NCBI GenBank assembly: GCA_013373445.1
Contig: JABXHV010000069.1
Coordinates: forward strand, 18,481 to 82,480
From: Paracoccaceae bacterium
GTDB taxonomy: Bacteria; Pseudomonadota; Alphaproteobacteria; Rhizobiales; Stappiaceae
Reading direction: 5' to 3'
DNA: 64,000 bases
The translations under genes were made by a program, and so were the position numbers. Below the pieces are notes generated by a model that was not told where the DNA came from, ran no database searches, and was given only the letters and a program-made list of their open reading frames with translations. Shown here piece by piece: positions 1 through 9,253 of the stretch (the stretch's first letter is position 1; each line of letters opens with the position of its first letter).

Positions 1-549
1 GCCGCTCAGACAGCACCGACAGCCGAACAACTATGTCAGGCGCTCGCCGCTCCCGCCTTCCGGCCCTATGCATCGACAGATGTTGTTGGTGCACAGATTG
101 GTGGCGCGCTGAAAAATGTTCTGGCGATAGCCTGTGGCGCCGTTGTGGGCCGCAAGCTTGGCGCAAGTGCTCAAGCTGCCCTGACGACGCGCGGATTTGC
201 AGAACTCAGCCGCCTCGGCTCCGCTCTTGGCGCAGCACAGGAAACCCTGACCGGGCTGTCTTGCCTAGGTGATCTGGTTCTGACCTGTTCATCGACGCAA
301 TCACGCAATTTCTCATTCGGGCTCGAGCTCGGCAAAGGACGTGTAGCTTCTGACCTTGCCAAAGAAGGCGGAAAGCTCGCCGAGGGCGCTTACACAGCCC
401 GTGTCGCGGTTAAACTCGCGCAAAACCACAACATCGACCTGCCAATCTGTCAGGTCGTCTCACAAATGGTCGAGGACGACCTGTCAATCGAAAAGGCCAT
501 CATTGCCTTGATGTCCCGTCCCCTTCGGCCTGAAACAACCACGCTATAA
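1..549 (+). CDS. gpsA: NAD(P)H-dependent glycerol-3-phosphate dehydrogenase, C-terminal part (5' truncated by window)
   Basis: Frame 1 reads AAQTAPTAEQL...STDVVGAQIGGALKNVLAIACG...GLSCLGDLVLTCSSTQSRNFSFG, typical GpsA C-terminal domain; open at the window edge. Confidence 0.93.
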   Translation, partial: AAQTAPTAEQLCQALAAPAFRPYASTDVVGAQIGGALKNVLAIACGAVVGRKLGASAQAALTTRGFAELSRLGSALGAAQETLTGLSCLGDLVLTCSSTQSRNFSFGLELGKGRVASDLAKEGGKLAEGAYTARVAVKLAQNHNIDLPICQVVSQMVEDDLSIEKAIIALMSRPLRPETTTL

Positions 550-580
550 AAACGCAAGAACGCGACTTGAAAGGAAGCCC

Positions 581-871
581 ATGCTTTACGCAATCATCTG
601 CACGGACAAACCAGGAGCACTTCAGATTCGCATGGACAACCGTCCAGAGCATCTCGAGTTTCTGAAAAGTCTTGGCGACAATCTCAAGGCCGCGGGTCCA
701 TTCCTTGATGACGATGGCAACATGACAGGCTCCCTCGTCGTCATAGAAGCATCAAACCGCGATGAAGCTCTGGCGATTTCCCAGGAAGATCCATACGCCA
801 AGGCAGATCTCTTTGAGCACTCCGAAATCCGCCCGTGGAAATGGGCGTTGAAAAATCCGGAGGCAGTGTAA
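581..871 (+). CDS. YciI family protein
   Basis: MLYAIICTDKPGALQIRMDNRPEHLEFL...GSLVVIEASNRDEALAISQEDPYAKADLFEHSEIRPWKW, typical YciI pattern. Confidence 0.9.
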   Translation: MLYAIICTDKPGALQIRMDNRPEHLEFLKSLGDNLKAAGPFLDDDGNMTGSLVVIEASNRDEALAISQEDPYAKADLFEHSEIRPWKWALKNPEAV

Positions 872-1297
872 GTGCAATATTGGCTGATCAAATCAGAACC
901 GGACAAATGGTCCTGGGAGCAGCAAAAGGCGAAAGGTGAAGAAGGCGAGCCATGGGATGGTATTCGCAATTACCAGGCGCGCAACAACATGCGAGCGATG
1001 GAAATTGGCGACAAGGCTTTCTTCTATCATTCCAACATCGGCAAGGAAGTCGTTGGCATTGTGGAAGTGTGCAGCAACATTCACCCCGATCCAAAGACCG
1101 ATGACGAACGCTGGGAATGCGTGGATTTCAAGGCCGTCTGTGACCTGCCAAAGCCGGTAACCCTGGCGCAAGTCAAGGCTGAGCCAAGCCTGGCGGACAT
1201 GTCTTTGGTAACCTCCATGCGACTTTCGGTTCAGCCCGTGAAAGAAGAAGAATGGCAAATCGTCTGCAAAATGGGTGGTCTGGATACACCGGCTTGA
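872..1297 (+). CDS. EVE domain-containing protein
   Basis: QYWLIKSEPDKWSWEQQ...WDGIRNYQARNNMRAMEIGDKAFFYHSNIGKEVVGIVEV; GTG start directly after the yciI stop. Confidence 0.92.
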   Translation: MQYWLIKSEPDKWSWEQQKAKGEEGEPWDGIRNYQARNNMRAMEIGDKAFFYHSNIGKEVVGIVEVCSNIHPDPKTDDERWECVDFKAVCDLPKPVTLAQVKAEPSLADMSLVTSMRLSVQPVKEEEWQIVCKMGGLDTPA

Positions 1298-1307
1298 TCC
1301 AGTGCCA

Positions 1308-1964
1308 ATGATCGACGATCCCAAGGCCTTCATTCGCAAGGAAACCTGCATAAAGCCGGTTCCCCACGCAGAGGAAATCCGACTCTACGTTGCTGATGAA
1401 GCAATGGATCTTTGGCAAAAGACGGAAGACGAACTGGGTGAACTTGGCCTAGACCCGCCATTCTGGGCATTTGCCTGGGCTGGCGGTCAGGCCCTCGCCC
1501 GCCATATTCTGGACCTACCGGAATTGGTGAAAGACAAGCGCGTCCTCGACCTGGCCAGCGGGTCCGGCTTGGTCGGCATAGCAACCATGATGGCAGGTGC
1601 TCAATCTTGCCATGCAGTTGATATCGATCCATTCGCCATATCAGCTGGCGAATTGAACGCCGAGCTCAATGACGTTGTCATCAATTTCGAGGCAAGAGAC
1701 GTCACAGGTGATCCGCCCCCGCAAGTCGACGTGCTCTTTTGCGGTGATGTCTTTTATGATGACCACATGGCAAAGAAAATTCTCGACTATCTCGATCGCT
1801 GTTTGCTCGCCGGAATTACAATCTTTGTTGGTGATCCGGGCAGATCCTACCTTCCCAAAACCCGGCTAGAGCACCTGGCGACATATGAAGTGCCTGTAGT
1901 CGGCGCACTGGAAGATGCCGAAATTAAGAAGTCGAGCGTCTACAGGCTTTTGGTACCAAGCTAG
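1308..1964 (+). CDS. class I SAM-dependent methyltransferase (ETFB lysine methyltransferase/Nnt1-like)
   Basis: DPPFWAFAWAGGQALARHILD...VLDLASGSGLVGIATMMAGAQSCHAVDIDPFA; ORF 1275-1964, start set at internal ATG 1308. Confidence 0.8.
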   Translation: MIDDPKAFIRKETCIKPVPHAEEIRLYVADEAMDLWQKTEDELGELGLDPPFWAFAWAGGQALARHILDLPELVKDKRVLDLASGSGLVGIATMMAGAQSCHAVDIDPFAISAGELNAELNDVVINFEARDVTGDPPPQVDVLFCGDVFYDDHMAKKILDYLDRCLLAGITIFVGDPGRSYLPKTRLEHLATYEVPVVGALEDAEIKKSSVYRLLVPS

Positions 1965-2095
1965 GTTTTGACGACAAGAGCTTACAAAACCATCCAAGAC
2001 CTCTTTCTCTTTTCCTGAAATCAGATAATCTGGAAGCTCGGCTTTCCTGCCATCTATCCCTTCTTACCACCAAATCTGCGCTCAAGGAGCCCACA

Positions 2096-3268
2096 ATGCC
2101 CATCGTCAATCGTCTGGCTGAACTTCATGAAGAGATCACTGCTTGGCGTCGCGACTTTCATGAGAACCCGGAAATTCTCTACGAAACCGTTCGCACCGCT
2201 GAGAAAGTTGCAGAGCTTCTGGAAAGTTTCGGAGTAGACGAAGTCACAACCGGTATCGGCAAAACCGGCGTTGTGGGCGTTATCAAGGGACGCAATGGAG
2301 GCAAAGGCAAAACCCTTGGTCTGCGCGCCGACATGGACGCCTTGCCTATCGAGGAAGTAACCGGCAAGGAATATGCTTCCAAGACCCCTGGCAAGATGCA
2401 TGCTTGTGGTCACGATGGTCACACGGCAATGCTGCTTGGTGCCGCCAAATACCTTGCCGAAACCCGCAATTTTGATGGCACGGTTGTCCTCATCTTCCAG
2501 CCTGCAGAGGAAGGCGGGGCTGGTGCAAAAGCGATGATTGACGACGGCCTGATGACCAAATGGCCAATTGACGAAGTCTATGGCATGCACAATCTGCCAG
2601 GCACGGACGTTGGCACTTTTTCGATGCGCGTTGGTCCGATCATGGCGGCGACGGACGAATTCACGGTCACGATCAAGGGCCGCGGCGGTCATGCAGCACG
2701 CCCCTATGAAACCATTGACCCGATCGTTACAGGTTCGCAGATTGTTTCAGCTCTGCAGTCCATTGCCAGCCGCACAGTCGATCCCCTGAAGTCTGTTGTG
2801 GTATCAGTGACATCGTTCAAAGCGGGCAACGCCTATAACGTCATTCCCCAAGACGCCACATTATGGGGCACGATCCGTACCCTCGATAATGAAGTGCGCA
2901 AGATTGCCGAAGAACGCTTTATGACAATCGTCGAAAGCGTTGCCACCGCCTACGGAGCAGTCGCCGAAATCGACTTCAAGCGAGGCTACCCGGTGGTCGT
3001 GAACCACGAAGAGCAAACCCACTTCGCTGCAGAAGTGGCCGAAGCTGTCGGTGGAGCAGGGTCGGTTGATTCCAATATCCTGCCAATGATGGGTGGTGAG
3101 GATTTTGCCTATATGCTGGAAGAACGCCCAGGTGCATTCATCTACACCGGCAATGGTGACAGCGCGGGTCTCCACCACCCACTATATGACTTCAATGATG
3201 ATGCGATTTTGTATGGCAGCTCCTACTGGATCAAGCTCGTGGAAACCGCACTGCCGCACGCTTCGTGA
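2096..3268 (+). CDS. M20 family amidohydrolase/aminoacylase (hippurate hydrolase-like)
   Basis: WRRDFHENPE...GLRADMDALPIEE...MHACGHDGHTAMLLGAAKYL...FQPAEEGGAGAKAMI...GGEDFAYMLEERPGAF. Confidence 0.92.
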   Translation: MPIVNRLAELHEEITAWRRDFHENPEILYETVRTAEKVAELLESFGVDEVTTGIGKTGVVGVIKGRNGGKGKTLGLRADMDALPIEEVTGKEYASKTPGKMHACGHDGHTAMLLGAAKYLAETRNFDGTVVLIFQPAEEGGAGAKAMIDDGLMTKWPIDEVYGMHNLPGTDVGTFSMRVGPIMAATDEFTVTIKGRGGHAARPYETIDPIVTGSQIVSALQSIASRTVDPLKSVVVSVTSFKAGNAYNVIPQDATLWGTIRTLDNEVRKIAEERFMTIVESVATAYGAVAEIDFKRGYPVVVNHEEQTHFAAEVAEAVGGAGSVDSNILPMMGGEDFAYMLEERPGAFIYTGNGDSAGLHHPLYDFNDDAILYGSSYWIKLVETALPHAS

Positions 3269-3289
3269 GGTAAACGGATGCATCAGGCT

Positions 3290-3314
3290 GATGCCGCGCA
3301 AACGCGGCATCTTT
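3290..3314 (+). terminator. Rho-independent terminator-like hairpin after the M20 gene
   Basis: GATGCCGCG-CAAA-CGCGGCATC followed by TTT: 9-bp perfect stem, short T run. Confidence 0.7.
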
Positions 3315-3468
3315 GCCTATACTAACCTAACGTAAATTTGAATTTATTAACATTTTCATGGAGTTATCTGGCTCCACGATAATAACTCTTTGCTAACCCT
3401 AACCCCATTAGACACACAATTGTCACATGAATACGCGGGTTCGGTGATAGCCTCTCACCACACAACCA

Positions 3469-5310
3469 TTGGTGAGAAAACGCGTGTATCAGCCCAAAAG
3501 AAACAACAGTTCGCCGATAACATTCAACTTCAGCAGTGCGATCTTTCTATCCAACGCAGCCTCGATACTCGACCACGCCCTGCAGCCATTGATTGACATG
3601 CAAACGGGGGAACTCGCCGGCGTCGAAGCTTTGCTCCGCAACGTTGACCAATTGGGTTTAGATCACCCGCGCCAGGTGTTCGATACGGCCCACGAGTTAA
3701 AATGTCTGTCGAATCTTGAATCAATTCTCAGACGCAAGGCGATCGAAAAGTTCGCGAGCAGCGACATGATCAAGCGCAGCAAGTTGTTCTTGAACATCGA
3801 CGCACGCCTGTCCAATGAGGAAGACTATCTACTCGACGAGACAGTTGAGTTGCTTGAACAGTTCGGCCTGCACCCGAGTTGCGTCATGCTCGAACTTTCC
3901 GAAACGCAGGACATTTCCAACTTCAAAAATTTCGATGCTTTCGTCGAAAAAGCACGCCGTCTCGACTTTGGCCTTGCGGTCGACGATTTCGGCCAGGGCT
4001 TCGCTCAGATGAAGAGCCTTTACGACTTTGAGCCAAACATCTTGAAGATCGACCGCTTTTTCATCACAGCCATCCAGGCAGACTCCCGCAAACGGCTGCT
4101 TGTGTCTTCGCTTGTCAATATGGCTCATACACTTGGCATGCGTGTTGTCGCAGAAGGTGTCGAAACCAAGGCGGAATTTGCAATCTGCAAACAGGTCGGT
4201 TGTGATCTGGCGCAGGGTTTTTTGGTGGCCCGGCCGACCACCCACGTACCCGCAATACTTCAAAACTACAGCCACCGGTTCCAGAGCGCACGTCCGGAAA
4301 ATCACGCTGGCAGTGAACGCGAATCCATAATCTCCAAGGAAATCCGTCCAATTGTTGCCTTGCCCGATGACGCAGCGATGGAAGATGTCCTCGACCGCTT
4401 TCGTGGCAATCGATCAACGTCCCTAATACCGATCGTAAATGCATTCAACGAGCCGCGCGGTGTCATCAAGGAAGCGGACATCAAACAGCTGGTCTACATG
4501 CCATACGGTCAGGACCTGCTGTGCAATAAGACCGTCAACCGTCACATAATGAGCTTTGTCCATCGATGCCCGACAGCAGACATCAACTCTGCAGTGGATC
4601 AGCTCGTTGGATTGGTTGCCAGCGAGGACGACGAGTCCGAAGGAATCCTGATCACCCGTAACGGGAAATATTTTGGCTTTCTGACCACCAGCGCCCTCTT
4701 GAAGATCTCCAACGAGATGCGCATGCGTGAGGCGGAAGACCTCAATCCACTCACAAAATTGCCCGGCAACAATTCGGTCAAGGCCTTCGTTCTGGCCGCA
4801 GCGCTCGAGGCAGAGACCGATCGCAGCTTCTGTTACATCGACTTTGATTTTTTCAAACCATTCAACGACATCTACGGATTCCAGACCGGCGACCGGGCAA
4901 TCCTCTTGTTTTCCGAACTTGCGAAGAAGTTTGGTGCGGAGACCAGTGACTTTCTGGGCCATATCGGTGGCGACGATTTCTTCATGGGCTTCCGCGGCAA
5001 GGACCGCGAAAATGTCCAGCAGACAATGGTCGCTGTCTGGCAAGAATTTCGCCATCAAGCCGAAAGCTTCTACGATCCGGAACACCGTGAGGCGGGCTTC
5101 ATCCGCTCCAAAGGCCGTTCAGGCGAAATGACCGACTTCCCCCTCTTGAGCAGCTCGATAGCCATTCTCCATCTGCCCAAAGGTGTTTCGGTCGAAAACC
5201 AGGACATTCTGTGGCGTCAGATTGCCAACCTCAAGCAAAGCGTCAAAGCTGAAACATGTGGTATACTCGCTACAACCTTTGGCGAAAACGCCCCCCAAAA
5301 GGCCGCATAG
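3469..5310 (+). CDS. EAL - CBS pair - GGDEF domain protein (c-di-GMP turnover/sensing)
   Basis: VEALLR, LFLNIDARLS, VMLELSET, LAVDDFGQG, ILKIDRFF, VAEGVET (EAL); central CBS-like region; LPGNNSVKAF...IDFDFFKPFNDIYGFQTGD...HIGGDDFF (GGDEF-like). Start uncertain: TTG 3469, GTG 3472 or GTG 3484. Confidence 0.88.
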   Translation: MVRKRVYQPKRNNSSPITFNFSSAIFLSNAASILDHALQPLIDMQTGELAGVEALLRNVDQLGLDHPRQVFDTAHELKCLSNLESILRRKAIEKFASSDMIKRSKLFLNIDARLSNEEDYLLDETVELLEQFGLHPSCVMLELSETQDISNFKNFDAFVEKARRLDFGLAVDDFGQGFAQMKSLYDFEPNILKIDRFFITAIQADSRKRLLVSSLVNMAHTLGMRVVAEGVETKAEFAICKQVGCDLAQGFLVARPTTHVPAILQNYSHRFQSARPENHAGSERESIISKEIRPIVALPDDAAMEDVLDRFRGNRSTSLIPIVNAFNEPRGVIKEADIKQLVYMPYGQDLLCNKTVNRHIMSFVHRCPTADINSAVDQLVGLVASEDDESEGILITRNGKYFGFLTTSALLKISNEMRMREAEDLNPLTKLPGNNSVKAFVLAAALEAETDRSFCYIDFDFFKPFNDIYGFQTGDRAILLFSELAKKFGAETSDFLGHIGGDDFFMGFRGKDRENVQQTMVAVWQEFRHQAESFYDPEHREAGFIRSKGRSGEMTDFPLLSSSIAILHLPKGVSVENQDILWRQIANLKQSVKAETCGILATTFGENAPQKAA

Positions 5311-5366
5311 ACCAAATACCCGCTATTTGAGGCTTGCAACCGGTCATCCGTGAGTGGACAAGAAAG

Positions 5367-6161
5367 ATGTTTTCGTCCTTTCATGGGTGCACCTGCTTGG
5401 ATCTTTCCTTTTTCTTCCCGGCCGACTTTCCCCTCAGCTACAGCATGCTGCTGATAGGTATGAGCTTCATCACCTCCGGTATGACTGCCGCCGTAGGTCT
5501 TGGAGGTGGCGTTACCTTGATTGCGATCATGGCCAGCGTCATGCCCGCAGCCGCGTTGGTCCCAGTCCATGGAGTGGTTCAGCTCGGCTCAAACGCCGGA
5601 CGAGCACTTGTGCATTTCAGGCATATCGATTGGGGCATTCTGGCATGGTACTGCCTTGGGGCTCTGCTAGGCGCAGCCCTCGGCGGCTCAATCGCCGTCA
5701 ATGTGCCAGCGCCCTACTTGCGCCTTGGCATCGCCGCGTTCGTTCTTTGGGTCGTCTGGGGGAGAAAGCCGAAGGTCGATGCCCGACATAAGTTCGCAAT
5801 GGGTATTGGCGGGTTTATCGCCACCTTGCTGTCGATGTTCTTTGGAGCCAGCGGCCCCGTCGGCGCGGCCTTTTTGTCGACCTTTAATATGTCGCGTCAC
5901 GGATTCGTTGCCAACCAGGCCGTCACGACGCTTTTCATGCACATCTTCAAGATCGCCGCTTTTGGATTACTCGGCTTTGCCTTTGCTCCCTGGCTCGGAC
6001 TCATCTTGCTAATGACCGTCAGTGGCTTCCTGGGAACCCTGGTTGGAAGCCAGCTTCTGGGCAAAATGAATGAAGCCACTTTCAAGAAGGGCTTCAAGAT
6101 CGTCATGACCCTTCTTGCTCTGAACCTCCTATGGCAGGCATTGAGCGATATCCTGGCTTAA
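5367..6161 (+). CDS. TSUP family transporter (sulfite exporter TauE/SafE)
   Basis: MSFITSGMTAAVGLGGGVTLIAIMASVMPAAALVPVHGVVQLGSNAGRALVHFRHIDW; multi-TM. Start uncertain (5334, 5367 or 5445). Confidence 0.88.
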   Translation: MFSSFHGCTCLDLSFFFPADFPLSYSMLLIGMSFITSGMTAAVGLGGGVTLIAIMASVMPAAALVPVHGVVQLGSNAGRALVHFRHIDWGILAWYCLGALLGAALGGSIAVNVPAPYLRLGIAAFVLWVVWGRKPKVDARHKFAMGIGGFIATLLSMFFGASGPVGAAFLSTFNMSRHGFVANQAVTTLFMHIFKIAAFGLLGFAFAPWLGLILLMTVSGFLGTLVGSQLLGKMNEATFKKGFKIVMTLLALNLLWQALSDILA

Positions 6162-6275
6162 TTGACTTTTTCAATTGCTCCACTTGAGGTCTTCACAAGG
6201 CGATATGCCTTGCCAGAAATGGCAGAAGGCTTTAACCCACACGTCACAGATTACCAACAATAGGGACGGAGACCC

Positions 6276-7388
6276 ATGGCTGCACATAAATTGCTGCTTC
6301 TACCAGGCGACGGCATTGGCCCGGAAATCATGGAAGAAGTGAAAAAGGTCATTTCCTGGTTCAATGCACAGGGCAAGGAAAGCTTTGAAACCGACGAAGG
6401 TCTTGTCGGCGGAGCGGCCTATGATGCCCATGGCGTTGCAATTTCCGAAGAAGACATGGCAAAGGCCATGGCATCTGACGCAGTCATCTTTGGCGCTGTC
6501 GGCGGCCCAAAGTGGGACGATGTGCCTTATGAGCACCGTCCGGAAGCCGGTCTCTTGCGTCTGCGCAAGGACATGGAACTCTTTGCCAACCTGCGTCCGG
6601 CAATCTGTTACCCTGCGCTGACGGATGCATCTTCCTTGCGCAAGGACGTCGTTGAAGGTCTCGACATCCTTATCGTTCGCGAGCTCACCGGCGGTGTCTA
6701 CTTCGGCGAACCAAAGGAAATCCGTGATCTTGGCAATGGCCAAAAGCGCGGCATCGATACGCAGGTCTATGACACCTACGAAATCGAACGCATTTCCAAG
6801 GTCGCCTTCGAGCTTGCCCGGACCCGTAACAACAAAGTTACGTCGATGGAAAAGCGCAATGTCATGAAGTCCGGCGTTTTGTGGAACGAGGTTGTGACCG
6901 AGACCCACAAGAACGGCTTCGAGGACATCACCCTCGACCACATGTTGGCGGATGCTGGTGGCATGCAGCTCGTCCGCTGGCCAAAACAGTTCGACGTTAT
7001 CGTAACTGACAACCTGTTTGGTGACATGCTGTCCGACGTTGCAGCAATGCTCACCGGCTCTCTTGGCATGCTGCCATCGGCTTCACTTGGTGCCCCTGAT
7101 CCCAAGACAGGTCGCCGCAAGGCGATGTATGAGCCAGTACACGGTTCTGCGCCTGACATCGCGGGCACCGGTTCGGCCAACCCGATTGCGATGCTTGCTT
7201 CCTTCGGCATGGCACTGCGCTATTCCTTTGAGCTTGTCGAAGAAGCAGATCTTCTGGACAAGGCAATCGCCAACACGTTGGACAAAGGCCTGCGCACCAA
7301 GGACATCTCGGCTGCGGGCGACAAGATCATCACTACGGCAGAGATGGGCGATGCAATCGTCGCAGAACTGACTGCGTTGACTGCCTGA
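6276..7388 (+). CDS. leuB: 3-isopropylmalate dehydrogenase
   Basis: [16 protein letters not shown]...[17 protein letters not shown]...[28 protein letters not shown]...[13 protein letters not shown]. Confidence 0.97.
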   Translation: MAAHKLLLLPGDGIGPEIMEEVKKVISWFNAQGKESFETDEGLVGGAAYDAHGVAISEEDMAKAMASDAVIFGAVGGPKWDDVPYEHRPEAGLLRLRKDMELFANLRPAICYPALTDASSLRKDVVEGLDILIVRELTGGVYFGEPKEIRDLGNGQKRGIDTQVYDTYEIERISKVAFELARTRNNKVTSMEKRNVMKSGVLWNEVVTETHKNGFEDITLDHMLADAGGMQLVRWPKQFDVIVTDNLFGDMLSDVAAMLTGSLGMLPSASLGAPDPKTGRRKAMYEPVHGSAPDIAGTGSANPIAMLASFGMALRYSFELVEEADLLDKAIANTLDKGLRTKDISAAGDKIITTAEMGDAIVAELTALTA

Positions 7389-7407
7389 AACTCACAAATT
7401 TGAAAAC

Positions 7408-7441
7408 GGCCGCTGGTGGGCTACCCGCCGGCGGCCATTTT
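7408..7441 (+). terminator. terminator-like hairpin after leuB
   Basis: GGCCGCTGGTGGG-CTA-CCCGCCGGCGGCC followed by ATTTTC; 13-bp stem with two non-Watson-Crick positions. Confidence 0.65.
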
Positions 7442-7497
7442 CGTTATAAGCCCGGCAAGAATTCAATTGCCCAGGCAGCAAGATCGGATACCGCGAC

Positions 7498-7914
7498 ATG
7501 AGTGACAAGCTTGCCCCATTCCTTGGAACGTGGATCCTCGACACCGAGGAAAGCGATTTCGAGCAAGGCGAACCGCCCAAAAGCGCAACGCTGAAGATCG
7601 AAGACAACTTCGGAATGGCCATTTTCACGATGAACCAGGTAACTGCCGAAGGTGAGGTCACCAACGACACATTCGAGGCAATGCCCGACGGCCCGGAAGT
7701 GAAGCTTGGAAAAAGCGGCTTGGTCGATGCCATGCGCTTGGTCTTTGAAAACGATAACAAGCTTGTATCGGAAGCGCGACGCGGCGGTCTGACCATCATG
7801 AAGGCCGAACGTGTGCTCTCAGACAACGGCCAAACCCTGACCATCACCCAGGTGGTTCATCTGATCGATGTCGACACCTTCAAAAACATTTCCGTTTACC
7901 GGCGGGCGCAATAG
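7498..7914 (+). CDS. conserved hypothetical protein (lipocalin-like small protein?)
   Basis: MSDKLAPFLGTWILDTEESDFEQGEPPKSATLKIEDNFGMAIFTM; complete ORF with start and stop; family guess only. Confidence 0.6.
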   Translation: MSDKLAPFLGTWILDTEESDFEQGEPPKSATLKIEDNFGMAIFTMNQVTAEGEVTNDTFEAMPDGPEVKLGKSGLVDAMRLVFENDNKLVSEARRGGLTIMKAERVLSDNGQTLTITQVVHLIDVDTFKNISVYRRAQ

Positions 7915-7992
7915 AGCCAATCAGGCGTTTTTCGCCTAAGATGACTTCCTAAAGGACCACTTGCAAAGATTCGCAAAAACCTTGGGGAAGTC

Positions 7993-9132
7993 ATGCGCAA
8001 CCTTATCTGCACCTGCCTCGCACTGTTTTTCGCCACCACCAGCCTGTTCCCAGTTCAGGGTGCTCTAGCCGCGGGTGATCAGGCCAATCAGGACATTCTC
8101 CAGAACATCCGCCTCCAAAAAGGCTTCCGCATTTCAGTCTTTGCAGAAGTTCCACTGGCACGTTCTATGGTTCGGGACCACCAAACCGGCATTATCTATG
8201 TCGGTTCCAGAGGCGGCATCATCCACGCGGTGATTGATCGAGACCTGGATGGAGTTGCCGATGGGGTTCGACAGATTTCCAGCGCACTTCACGTCCCGAA
8301 CGGTATCGCGATCAAGGGTCGCTATCTGTATATTGCTCTGCAAGACCGAGTGGCCAAGTGGGAACTGCCGGACAGTTTCGAGACGCTCAAACCAATCCAG
8401 AAGCTTGAAACCATCACAACCGGATTTCATGACGATCCGCATCACGGCTGGCGCTATGCCGGATTTGGCCCTGATGGGTTGCTCTATGTGTCATTGGGAG
8501 CGCCATGCAACATCTGCGCGCTCAAGTACAACACCGGCAAGATTATTCGCATCAACACAGAAACCGAAGGCTGGGAAATCGTAGCCAACGGTGTACGGAA
8601 TTCGGTTGGCTTTGATTGGCATCCGCGCACCGGTGAGCTCTGGTTTACAGACAATGGCGCCGATCTGATGGGCGACGACACGCCGCCGGACGAGTTAAAC
8701 CGGATGGCAGAACCTGGCGATCACTTTGGTTTCCCGTTCATGGGCGGTTTCAACACCCCCCTTGCCGGCTACGAGGGCGCCAAGTCACCCGTTCCGCTTG
8801 TTCTGGCCGCCATGGAGATGCAGGCGCATAGCGCCAATCTGGGCATCGACTTTTACTCAGGCAGACAGTTCCCGCCACATTATCAAAACAACGCCTTCAT
8901 CGCTCAACACGGGTCCTGGAACAGGACTGAGCCTGTTGGCTATCGCATTATGCGCATCAGGTTCAACGATGCAGGGTTCCCCGTCGGCAAGGAAGTGTTT
9001 GCGGAAGGTTGGCTGCAACCTGATGGCGTTTATGGTCGCCCCGTGGATCTGGAAGAACTGCCCGATGGTTCCTTGCTGGTCTCCGATGACCACGCTGGAC
9101 TGATTTACCGGATCAGTTACGACCTTAACTAA
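7993..9132 (+). CDS. PQQ-dependent sugar dehydrogenase (glucose/sorbosone dehydrogenase-like), exported
   Basis: N-terminal signal peptide; RISVFAEVPLARSM...GIIYVGSRGG...VPNGIAIKGRYLYIA...HHGWRYAGFGPDGLLYVSLGAPCN...HGSWNRTEPVGYR. Confidence 0.88.
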   Translation: MRNLICTCLALFFATTSLFPVQGALAAGDQANQDILQNIRLQKGFRISVFAEVPLARSMVRDHQTGIIYVGSRGGIIHAVIDRDLDGVADGVRQISSALHVPNGIAIKGRYLYIALQDRVAKWELPDSFETLKPIQKLETITTGFHDDPHHGWRYAGFGPDGLLYVSLGAPCNICALKYNTGKIIRINTETEGWEIVANGVRNSVGFDWHPRTGELWFTDNGADLMGDDTPPDELNRMAEPGDHFGFPFMGGFNTPLAGYEGAKSPVPLVLAAMEMQAHSANLGIDFYSGRQFPPHYQNNAFIAQHGSWNRTEPVGYRIMRIRFNDAGFPVGKEVFAEGWLQPDGVYGRPVDLEELPDGSLLVSDDHAGLIYRISYDLN

Positions 9133-9253
9133 AGAAAATTAGGTAATTTTCAGTAATATCAATAATGCCATCTTTATACGTATTAATAATTAGGAGATAA
9201 TTTAAGTCTAAGCATCAAAGACCTTGGGGGACTATTCGGGAGGGGATACACTG

